A stretch of 64,000 nt of DNA from contig CALKJU010000040.1 in the NCBI GenBank assembly GCA_937995535.1, positions 62,001 through 126,000 on the forward strand, given 5' to 3'. This DNA is from an uncultured Alphaproteobacteria bacterium. GTDB lineage: Bacteria; Pseudomonadota; Alphaproteobacteria; Geminicoccales; Geminicoccaceae. Shown here in pieces: positions 9,533 to 16,626 of this stretch (position 1 is the first letter of the stretch; every line of letters starts with the position of its first letter). The position numbers and the translations under genes are program-made. The notes under the pieces are model-generated. The model had not been told where the DNA came from, ran no database searches, and was given only the letters and a program-made list of their open reading frames with translations.

Positions 9533-11938
9533 TCACCGCTGGAGCCCGATCGTGTTGAAGAACGCCTCCGGACTGACGCGCAGCGCCGCCCCGGTCGGAC
9601 AGGCGCGCACGCAGGCCGCGCCCCCCTCGATGTCCTTGCACATGTCGCACTTCACGGCGAGCTTGGCCTTGGCCGGTGCGCCTTCGGGCGGATGCGCGCG
9701 GCGGGCGGCCTTGTCCTCGCCCGGCCCCGGCCCGCTGCCGAACAGCAGCCAGCGCAGCAGCCCCGGCTTCTTCGGCGGGGGTGCGGCCATCTGGATCACG
9801 CCGTAGGGGCAGTTCGCCTCGCAGTTGCCGCAGCCGATGCAGCGGCCCGGATCGATCCAGACCTCGCCGCCCGGCGCGCGGTGGATCGCGTCCGGCGGAC
9901 AGTCGGCCATGCAGTGCGGGTGCTCGCAATGCCGGCAGGAGGTGGGGAGATGGACATCCCCGAAGGTCGGCCCCGCCTCGCGGTCGAGCCGCGAGATGCC
10001 GTCATGGCTCTCGGCACACGCCTTCTCGCAATTGTCGCAGCGAATGCAGAGCGATTCGTCGATCAGCAGGACGTCGGTCGCCTCGCCCAGTCCGCGGCTG
10101 AGCAGCGGCGCGATCACCGAGTCGTCGCCGACCGCCTCCTCGCGGGCGACGCCGCTGAGCATCCGCTCGCGCATCAGCCCGTCGAGCTTGCGGCCGAGAT
10201 CGGGGCGGCTCGCCACCAGCTCGGCAAAGGCCGCCCCGTCGATGCGGATGACCTCGGTGGCGATCGCCGCGCGCACGGTCGCGTTGCGCACCCCGCTGCG
10301 CAAAAGCGCCATCTCGCCGACGAGATGCCCGGCCGGCAGGTAGGCGAGCGTCACCTCCCGCCCGCCGCTCCGCCGCGACACGGTCACCGAGCCCGAGCGG
10401 ATCACGAACACGCTGCGGTCCTGGGCATCGCCCTCGGTGATCAGCGTGTCGCCCGCGCGCAGCTCCTCGACCCTGGCGGAGGCGATCACCGGCGCGAGAT
10501 CGGCAGCGGTCAGATCCGGCAGGAGGTAGGTCTGGAGCTGGCGGACGATGGCGGTCGATTCGATGAGCTGGCGGGCCTGTGGCACCGAGTTCAGCAGCTT
10601 GAGCGCGGAGCGGCGGACGATCTCGATCAGCACGCAAGGCGTGCGCGTGCGCACCGTGGCCGCCCGCCGCCGCCCGGCGATCAGTCCCATCTCGCCGAAG
10701 AACTCGCCGGCGACGCGGACCGGTGGCGGCCCACCCCCCTCGCCCAGCTCGATCTGCACCTCCCCCTGGACGATGCAGAACAACGTGTCGCCATAGTCGT
10801 TGAGGTTGAAGACGACGGCACCGGCGGGCAGCGCGTGAACCGTGCTGTCGAGCAGGAACTCGCGGATCTGCAGCATCGTGAGCCCGTCGAACAGGCGCAC
10901 GTTGGCGCGGACCAGGGCCAGCGCCTCGGACACCGCGGGCGGCCCCGGCAGGCCCACGAACTTGTCGCGCAGCAGGCCTTCGTCGGCCGGCTCCACGGGC
11001 TGCCCGGCGATCGTCTGGATCACCTCGTAGCCCTGGTTCATGCACTGCTTGATCAAAGGATACCCGGCGATCGCGCCGATCGCGTAGATGCCGGGCACCG
11101 CCGTCTCGTAGGTCTCGCTGACGTCCGGGAAGTCGCTGCGACTGCCCTTCGGGAAGATGATGCCGCAGGCCTCGAGCAGGCGTCGCGGCGGGTCGGCGCC
11201 GAGCCGTGCGATCACCCGATCGCACGGATACTCGACCACGCCGTCCTTGCTCTTGAGCGTGATCTTGCCCGGCTCGATCCGCTCGGGCGCGCTGTTGTAA
11301 GCGCACTCGATCCGCCCGCCCTCGATCGCCGCCGTCACCGCATTGAGGTTGCCGGTCTTGGCGCGGGCGAACTCGCCACGGCGGTTGACCAGCACGACGC
11401 GGTTGCGCGCGGCGAGCGCCAGAGCGTTCTCGATCGCGGCGTCGCCGGCGCCGACGACGATGATCGTCTCGTCGCTGAAGGCGTCGGGATCGTCGAGCTG
11501 GTACTGGACGAAGGGCAGCTCCGCGCCCGGCACCTCCAGCTTGCGCAGATTGCCCTGGACGCCGAAGGCGAGGACGACCGCGCCGGCCGCGAACCGCGTG
11601 CCGTCGGTCAGCGCCACCGTGAAGCTCGGGTGCTCACCGGTGACGCTGGCGACCTCGGCGCCGAGGCGCAGGTTGATCCGCTGCTCGGCGGTCTGTCGCT
11701 CCCACGCGTCGAGGATGCTCTCGCGGCTGCCGGCGGCGAAGGTGAGGTCGCTGCGCAGCGGCAGCGCATCCGGCGTCGCCATGACGAACTTGCCGCGCTG
11801 GTACTTCTGGATCGTGTCGGCGACGGCCGGGCTGCGCTCGAGCACGACGTGCGCAAGGCCCAGGCCGGCGGCGCGCGCTCCGGCGCTCAGGCCCGCCGGC
11901 CCACCGCCGACGATCGCGACGTCGACCCGTTCGCTCAC
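9533..11938 (-). CDS. FAD/NAD(P)H oxidoreductase - two cNMP-binding domains - 4x[4Fe-4S] ferredoxin fusion
   Basis: 801 residues with no signal peptide or membrane helix, so cytoplasmic. Residues 5-320 are a thioredoxin-reductase-fold flavoprotein: FAD motif GGGPAG at 11-16, dinucleotide motif VVGAGDAAIE at 161-170, and an Arg pair (VNRRGE) after it that favours NADPH. It lacks the redox CXXC, so it is not a disulfide reductase. Residues 355-465 and 475-590 are two CRP-type cyclic-nucleotide-binding domains, each keeping the Glu and Arg of the phosphate-binding cassette (FGEMGLIAGRRRAATV and VGEMALLRSGVRNATV). Residues 625-790 hold 16 Cys in four ferredoxin clusters of the DmsB/NrfC spacing. 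It probably moves electrons between NAD(P)H and the respiratory chain under cyclic-nucleotide control. The direction is unknown. Confidence 0.88.
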   Translation of the reverse strand: MSERVDVAIVGGGPAGLSAGARAAGLGLAHVVLERSPAVADTIQKYQRGKFVMATPDALPLRSDLTFAAGSRESILDAWERQTAEQRINLRLGAEVASVTGEHPSFTVALTDGTRFAAGAVVLAFGVQGNLRKLEVPGAELPFVQYQLDDPDAFSDETIIVVGAGDAAIENALALAARNRVVLVNRRGEFARAKTGNLNAVTAAIEGGRIECAYNSAPERIEPGKITLKSKDGVVEYPCDRVIARLGADPPRRLLEACGIIFPKGSRSDFPDVSETYETAVPGIYAIGAIAGYPLIKQCMNQGYEVIQTIAGQPVEPADEGLLRDKFVGLPGPPAVSEALALVRANVRLFDGLTMLQIREFLLDSTVHALPAGAVVFNLNDYGDTLFCIVQGEVQIELGEGGGPPPVRVAGEFFGEMGLIAGRRRAATVRTRTPCVLIEIVRRSALKLLNSVPQARQLIESTAIVRQLQTYLLPDLTAADLAPVIASARVEELRAGDTLITEGDAQDRSVFVIRSGSVTVSRRSGGREVTLAYLPAGHLVGEMALLRSGVRNATVRAAIATEVIRIDGAAFAELVASRPDLGRKLDGLMRERMLSGVAREEAVGDDSVIAPLLSRGLGEATDVLLIDESLCIRCDNCEKACAESHDGISRLDREAGPTFGDVHLPTSCRHCEHPHCMADCPPDAIHRAPGGEVWIDPGRCIGCGNCEANCPYGVIQMAAPPPKKPGLLRWLLFGSGPGPGEDKAARRAHPPEGAPAKAKLAVKCDMCKDIEGGAACVRACPTGAALRVSPEAFFNTIGLQR

Positions 11939-11965
11939 GGCGCGGTCAAGCAGCCGCTCGACGCC

Positions 11966-13312
11966 TCAGCGGGCAACCGCCTGGACCTTGCGCAGGGCCG
12001 CCAGATGAGCCGAGGGGCGGTAGCGCTCGTCGTTGCGCACGGCGGCGTAGAGCTCGTCCATGCGCTCGGCCGCGGCGGCGTAGTCGGCGGCCGAGATCCA
12101 GCCCTGGGCGCGCATCGCGTCGAGCAGGGTGCCGGCGGCCATGGTGGTCTGCTCGGCGGCGACGTAGTCGATGAACTCGCCCCGCCCGGCCTCCGCGACC
12201 AGCGCCTCGAGAAGTGCCGTCACCTGCGCCCGGGAGAACTCGGCGGCCGCGAACCGCGTCACCGCCTCCTGCGCGGTCGCGCGTAGCGCGCGGGCGGCGC
12301 CGAGCCACTCGTTCGCCCCCCGCAGGCTCGCCCGGTGCAGCGCGCGGCCCTGCTCGTCGAGCCGACGCGCGAGACCAGGGTCGACCACGCGGGCGATCAG
12401 CCGCAGCATGATCAGGTTGGCGTCGTTGAAGCGGATGACACCGGGGCCGAGGCCGAGGCTGCGCCGCTCGCGCCACGTGCCCGCGCTCATCGGCTTGTGG
12501 CAGGCGTGGCAATCGAAGAACACCGGCTCCGGGAACAGGCCGGCCCGGCCGAGCTGCGGGTCGAGCACGCCGTCGAGCGTCTTGACCAGCGCCACGGCCT
12601 GCCCGACCGCCCAGGTCTGCACGCCACTGCTGAGCGGCTTGCGCTCGCCATAGTCGTCGTCGACGACGAAGTGCGCCGGCTGGATGTTCGTGAAGGTGTC
12701 CAGCTCGAAGGACAGCCGCGGATGCCCGGCGCCCATGATCCGGTGGCTGACGAAGCGCGTCGAATCGCCGAGATGACAGGACAGGCACAGCTCCGCGCGG
12801 GTCACCGCATCGGCAGTCGGGTAGAGGCCGAGGTCGATGTTGCGCCGGTGCGAGATCTTGTTGTCGTTGATGGCGTGGACCTCGATCCAGCGCTGCGCGC
12901 CGCCGTGGCAGGCCTCGCAACCGACGCCGTCCTCGAGCTGGAAGCGCGGCCCACGCCGCTCGGCGCTGACATTGTCGGCATGGCAGTCGAGGCAGATGGC
13001 GGCGGTGTGGGCGTCGGGCAGGCCCAGATTGCGCGCGATGCGCTGCGACTCCTCGCTGAGCAGCGTGCTGTAGGCCCGGGCGTGCGGATCGCGCGTCTGC
13101 CAGGTGACGTATTCGTTCTGCAGCACGACACTGCCCGGAACCGGGCTGGTGGCCCCGTGACAGGTGGCGCTGGCGCAGCTCGCTACGCCCAGATGCATAT
13201 CGGGCGACATGTTGGGCAGCGGAGGCGGCTCGGCGGCAGCGGGGGCGGAACGCAAGCCGGTCAGCGCCAGGAGCACGAACGCCGTGGTCAGGTGGATGCT
13301 CGCCCGTCCCAT
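11966..13312 (-). CDS. cytochrome c554-like multiheme protein (four CXXCH plus one CX4CH)
   Basis: 448 residues from the ATG at 13312, the start that gives a clean signal peptide (TTAFVLLALTGLRSAPAAA). A CX4CH site (CASATCH) comes first, as in several c554-type proteins. CLDCH, CEACH, CLSCH and CHACH follow, making five probable hemes in the first half. The second half (about residues 270-448) is alpha-helical and heme-free. Extra histidines around the motifs can serve as distal ligands. It is 27 nt upstream of the flavoprotein fusion gene, in the same operon. A periplasmic electron-carrier role is expected. The tetraheme c554 of ammonia oxidisers is smaller and lacks the helical tail. Confidence 0.85.
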   Translation of the reverse strand: MGRASIHLTTAFVLLALTGLRSAPAAAEPPPLPNMSPDMHLGVASCASATCHGATSPVPGSVVLQNEYVTWQTRDPHARAYSTLLSEESQRIARNLGLPDAHTAAICLDCHADNVSAERRGPRFQLEDGVGCEACHGGAQRWIEVHAINDNKISHRRNIDLGLYPTADAVTRAELCLSCHLGDSTRFVSHRIMGAGHPRLSFELDTFTNIQPAHFVVDDDYGERKPLSSGVQTWAVGQAVALVKTLDGVLDPQLGRAGLFPEPVFFDCHACHKPMSAGTWRERRSLGLGPGVIRFNDANLIMLRLIARVVDPGLARRLDEQGRALHRASLRGANEWLGAARALRATAQEAVTRFAAAEFSRAQVTALLEALVAEAGRGEFIDYVAAEQTTMAAGTLLDAMRAQGWISAADYAAAAERMDELYAAVRNDERYRPSAHLAALRKVQAVAR

Positions 13313-13404
13313 GTCCGCTCCCCGCGCGCGATCGACGATGCGCCCCGGCGGCAGTCTAGCGGTGGTCGCGTCGCGCACAAGGATCGCGCGCCGGACCGCA
13401 CCGC

Positions 13405-15678
13405 TCACCGCCCGCCGCCGTCGATGGCTTGCCGGAGCGCCTCGGCGCTCGGGTGTCCGGGGGCGATGCGCAGGAGCGTCTCGATAAGGCGCCGGGCGCC
13501 GGCGCGGTCGTCTCGCTCGAGCAGCGCCGCCGCGAGCGCGAGGAGGATGTCGGGGTCGCGCGGGTGACGCCGGTAGGCTCGCCGCAGGACATCGAGCGCC
13601 TCCTCGCCACGCCCGATCTCCTCGAGCGCCACGGCATGCAGGTAGGCGTACCAGGGGTTCTCCGGGGCCAGCGTGGCGGCCTTCCCGAATGCGGCCACCG
13701 CCTCGCTGTAGCGCTCCCGGCGGACCAGCCACAGCCCCCGGGCGTGGTGGAGGTCGGCGGCGTCCGGCACCACCGCGAGACCGGCCTCGAGCACGGCGCC
13801 GCCTGCGGCGTCCCGACCGGCCTCGCGTAGCAGGTCCGCGAGGTTGGCGTAGGCCGGCACGAATCGCGGATGCAGCCGGATGCTGTCGCGCAAGCGCTTT
13901 TCGGCGTCGGACAGGCGCCGGCGATCGCGATAGAAGTTGGCGAGCGTGACGAGGCCGGCAGCGCGCTCGACCAGCTCCGACTGCGCCGCCTCGTAGGCGT
14001 CGAACCCGGCCTCCAGCCGCATGCGCTGGGCGGGAGGCAGGGCGGTCTCGTCCAGGGGCGCCAGCACGCGGGCCGCCTCCAGCCGCACCGCACGCACCGG
14101 ATCGTCGAGCAGCGGCAGCAGGAGCGGAGCGGTCTGCCGCAGATCCGCCGTCGCCAGCGTGCCGACCGCTGCCAGCCGGACGAGCGGGTCTGGATCGGCG
14201 AGGCCGCGTGTCGCGGCGGGATAGGACCTCTGGTCGAGCGCGCCGCCGAGCGCGGCGATGGCCGTGGCGCGGGCGATCGCTGGCTGGTCGGCATCGTCCG
14301 CCAGCGCCACGAGCCGCGCGAGGGCGTCGGGTGCCCCGGCACGGAGCGCACCCAGCGCCTCGCCGAAGCTCGGCTCGCGGCGGCGATCCGGCCCGTACCA
14401 CTCGGCGATCCGCGCGGCCGCCCAGGGCGGGTCACGGCCGACATGGCAGCCGGTGCACGCGTCCGGCGCTCCGGAGGCGGCGCTGAGGTCCGGCCGCGGG
14501 ATCTTGAACGCGTGATCGTGGCGCGGATCGACGACCATGTAGGTCTTGGCCGGCATATGGCAGTCGACGCAGCGGCCGCCCGGCTCCCCGGGCGCGTGGA
14601 AGTGGTGCGCAGCCGTGTCGAACGCCTCGCCGCGGTGGCATTGCGCGCACACCGCGTTGCCCTCGGCGCGCAGCCGCAGGCTGTGCGGCTCGTGGCAGTC
14701 GGAGCAGGTGACGCCGGCGCGGTACATGCGGCTCTGCAGGAACGAGCCGTACTCGAACACCTCGCCGTCGATCTGCCCGTCGGCATGGTAGACGCCGGGG
14801 TCGAGCAACTGGAGCCGGTGGAAGTCGAGCAGCGGCGCGCCGATCAGGCGACCGTCGCCGAGCGGTGCGCGGCGCGCGTGGCACGGGGCGCAGACCTCTA
14901 TATCGGTGCTTGTCGCCCGCGGCGTCGCACGCTCCGCGATCCGGGCGCCCTCGGCCAAGCGCCACTGGCTTTCGCCCCGGTCCCGCAGCCGGACCGCCAG
15001 CCCCAGCGCCGGATCGGTGGCGGCAGCACCGGCCGCGGCCCAGGCGACATGTGCCGCGCCGGGTCCGTGACACGCCTCGCACGCCACGTTCAACGCGGCC
15101 CAGGTCGTTCTGTAGGAGTCCGTCGCGAGGTCGTAGCCGCGCCGCACCCCCGTCGAGTGACAGTCGGCGCACATCCAGTTCCAGTTCTGGTTGGCGCCGG
15201 TCCAGTGCAGCTCGTCGCCGTGTGGAACCTGCTCGTCGGGATAGAGGTGGAACCAGCGCTGCCCACCCTCGGCCGCGGAACGCGCATCCCAGGCGATGCC
15301 CAGCGCCTGCCAGCGGCCACCGGGAAAGGCGATGAGGTATTGCTGCAGCGGGTAGACGCCAAAGGTGTAGTCGATCCGGTAGTCGCGCAGGACGCCGTCG
15401 GGGCCGTCCGTCTCGACGAAGAAGCCATCATTCTTGCGGTAGAAGCGCGAGGTCACGCCGTCCTTGGTGAACACGGCGCCCGCGAAGTCCCCGAGGACCG
15501 TCTCCGCGCTTGCCTCCTGCATGGCGCGATCATGGTGCGAGCCGCGCCAGAGGGCCGTCTCCTCGACGTGGCAGCCGGCACAGCTCGCGCTGCCGACGAA
15601 GGCGGGCTCGGCTCCGAAGACACCCGTCGCCGCGGACCACAGGACGGCGGCGACGCCGCAACCAGCGGCGCGGCGCAT
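13405..15678 (-). CDS. octaheme cytochrome c with HEAT and TPR repeats
   Basis: 757 residues with a signal peptide (first 22, ending VFGA). Eight CXXCH motifs lie in residues 30-410: CAGCH, CADCH, CEACH, CAPCH, CSDCH, CAQCH, CVDCH and CTGCH. After the heme domain, about 440-560 looks like HEAT/armadillo helices (repeats of DPLVRLAAVG type) and about 590-750 like four or more TPR units (for example PENPWYAYLHAVALEEIG). Periplasmic cytochromes with TPR tails are found in several environmental phyla and probably dock on other complexes. It follows the DUF928-like gene by 28 nt and is the second gene of the operon. The partner it docks on is not evident from the sequence. Confidence 0.87.
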   Translation of the reverse strand: MRRAAGCGVAAVLWSAATGVFGAEPAFVGSASCAGCHVEETALWRGSHHDRAMQEASAETVLGDFAGAVFTKDGVTSRFYRKNDGFFVETDGPDGVLRDYRIDYTFGVYPLQQYLIAFPGGRWQALGIAWDARSAAEGGQRWFHLYPDEQVPHGDELHWTGANQNWNWMCADCHSTGVRRGYDLATDSYRTTWAALNVACEACHGPGAAHVAWAAAGAAATDPALGLAVRLRDRGESQWRLAEGARIAERATPRATSTDIEVCAPCHARRAPLGDGRLIGAPLLDFHRLQLLDPGVYHADGQIDGEVFEYGSFLQSRMYRAGVTCSDCHEPHSLRLRAEGNAVCAQCHRGEAFDTAAHHFHAPGEPGGRCVDCHMPAKTYMVVDPRHDHAFKIPRPDLSAASGAPDACTGCHVGRDPPWAAARIAEWYGPDRRREPSFGEALGALRAGAPDALARLVALADDADQPAIARATAIAALGGALDQRSYPAATRGLADPDPLVRLAAVGTLATADLRQTAPLLLPLLDDPVRAVRLEAARVLAPLDETALPPAQRMRLEAGFDAYEAAQSELVERAAGLVTLANFYRDRRRLSDAEKRLRDSIRLHPRFVPAYANLADLLREAGRDAAGGAVLEAGLAVVPDAADLHHARGLWLVRRERYSEAVAAFGKAATLAPENPWYAYLHAVALEEIGRGEEALDVLRRAYRRHPRDPDILLALAAALLERDDRAGARRLIETLLRIAPGHPSAEALRQAIDGGGR

Positions 15679-15706
15679 ACCCCGCGGCGTCGTGCCACGC
15701 CGTCGA

Positions 15707-16429
15707 TCAGGAGGCGCCGCGCAGCTTCTGGGCCAGATCGTGCAGCTCGGCCTGGTCGAGCATGATGGTCACTGCCTCGGTGTCACCGGAGACGGCGTGG
15801 AACGTGTCGTACCAGTAGCCCGATGCCGCGAGCTCCGCCACATCAGCGGTGGCGGCCGGCACGAAACGCACCTGTCCGCCGACGGTGTCGGCCGGCTCGC
15901 CCTCGGCACCGAGCGGCGCCAGCGTGAGGTACCACTTGTAGATCCGACCTGGCTGCAGGCGGAGCCCGTAATCACTGAGATCGGCGCCGTTGAAGCCTGG
16001 CTCGGTGCCGTTGCCGAGCGTCACGTCGAGGATCGGGTGCTTGGCGCCGTCCGCCTCGACCCGCAGGTACGCCGGGCCGCTGATCCGGCCGGTGCTGTAC
16101 CAGTAGAGCACGGGCGATGGGTCGGCGGTGAGGCCAACGCCGGGCGGTGCCACCGGCCAGATCATCGTGCGCACCAGACCGCGGGTCTTCGACTTGATGG
16201 ACAGGCCGCGGGTCGCAGCCGGCCGCCCGCCGCTCGGGACCGGCTCGGCCTGCGGCCGGAACGCGCTGGCGACGATCTTCTTGTCGGCACTACCCGCGTC
16301 CCGTGCCTCGGCGGCGGGACCGACCCAGAGTGTACTGCCGAGCAGCAGTGCCGCGAGGACAAAGGTCGCCGAGCCCCACGACCGCGCCACCGGCCGAGAC
16401 CGCCTTGAGCGCTCACTGGTTCCGCGCAT
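15707..16429 (-). CDS. exported DUF928-like protein, first gene of the cytochrome operon
   Basis: 240 residues. The ATG at 16429 is chosen because GGAGGA lies 6 nt upstream. A long basic N-region leads into a hydrophobic segment (VLAALLLGSTLWVGPAAEA), a signal peptide. The mature part contains a TADPSPVLYWYSTG segment and a Lys-Trp-Tyr strand about 70 residues later (IYKWYLTL), which match the layout of DUF928, a beta-rich family common in cyanobacteria next to CHASE2 and caspase-type proteins. Its function is unknown. Position as leading gene behind the CRP-type operator suggests it belongs to the cytochrome system, but it may be a hitch-hiker from the CHASE2 cyclase gene cluster. Confidence 0.65.
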   Translation of the reverse strand: MRGTSERSRRSRPVARSWGSATFVLAALLLGSTLWVGPAAEARDAGSADKKIVASAFRPQAEPVPSGGRPAATRGLSIKSKTRGLVRTMIWPVAPPGVGLTADPSPVLYWYSTGRISGPAYLRVEADGAKHPILDVTLGNGTEPGFNGADLSDYGLRLQPGRIYKWYLTLAPLGAEGEPADTVGGQVRFVPAATADVAELAASGYWYDTFHAVSGDTEAVTIMLDQAELHDLAQKLRGAS

Positions 16430-16500
16430 CGGGATTCCTCCACCCACCGGGACGGCCCTCCGACGACCTCGTCGCACCCGTCTCCGTCGCATCGAGGAAC

Positions 16501-16506
16501 AGCCTA
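16501..16506 (-). promoter_or_regulatory. candidate -10 box for the cytochrome operon
   Basis: On the minus strand this reads TAGGCT (three of six matches to TATAAT). If it is the -10 hexamer, transcription would start near 16494, and the centre of the CRP-type palindrome at 16535.5 would fall at exactly -41.5, the class II activator position. There is no recognisable -35 box, as expected for an activator-dependent promoter. The hexamer is weak, so the geometry is the main support. Confidence 0.35.
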
Positions 16507-16527
16507 GGCCGTCGGCCGCACTGCTTC

Positions 16528-16543
16528 TGTGAAGATTATCACA
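16528..16543 (-). promoter_or_regulatory. CRP-type operator, perfect TGTGA-N6-TCACA
   Basis: Bases 16528-16543 read TGTGA, AGATTA, TCACA: a perfect inverted repeat with the canonical CRP spacing, in a relatively AT-rich patch of an otherwise GC-rich intergenic region. It lies 99 nt upstream of the DUF928-like start codon and 84 nt after the stop of the nucleotide-cyclase gene. CRP/FNR-superfamily proteins bind such sites. An FNR/DNR site would instead read TTGAT-N4-ATCAA, so a cAMP-type regulator is favoured. It probably controls the multiheme operon. Confidence 0.65.
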
Positions 16544-16626
16544 AGGCCGCGGCGGACCCCGGCGCTCCCTACCAACGCCATACGATACAACAGCGCGGTC
16601 GCACCCGGAAGCGTGCAGCACCCGGC

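Noticed and set aside
9368-12286. Plus-strand open frame of 972 codons
   Set aside because: Antisense shadow of the FAD-cNMP-ferredoxin fusion, which has clear domains. No signal, motif or ribosome site supports the plus frame.
11966-14401. Open frame of 811 codons extending the c554-like gene upstream
   Set aside because: The first 363 codons run through the octaheme-TPR gene in another frame and are Arg/Pro-rich. The signal peptide at the ATG at 13312 marks the real start.
11966-15678. NrfA nitrite reductase or hydroxylamine oxidoreductase identity for the multihemes
   Set aside because: No CXXCK active-site heme is seen, and the HAO heme order and Tyr cross-link context are not evident.
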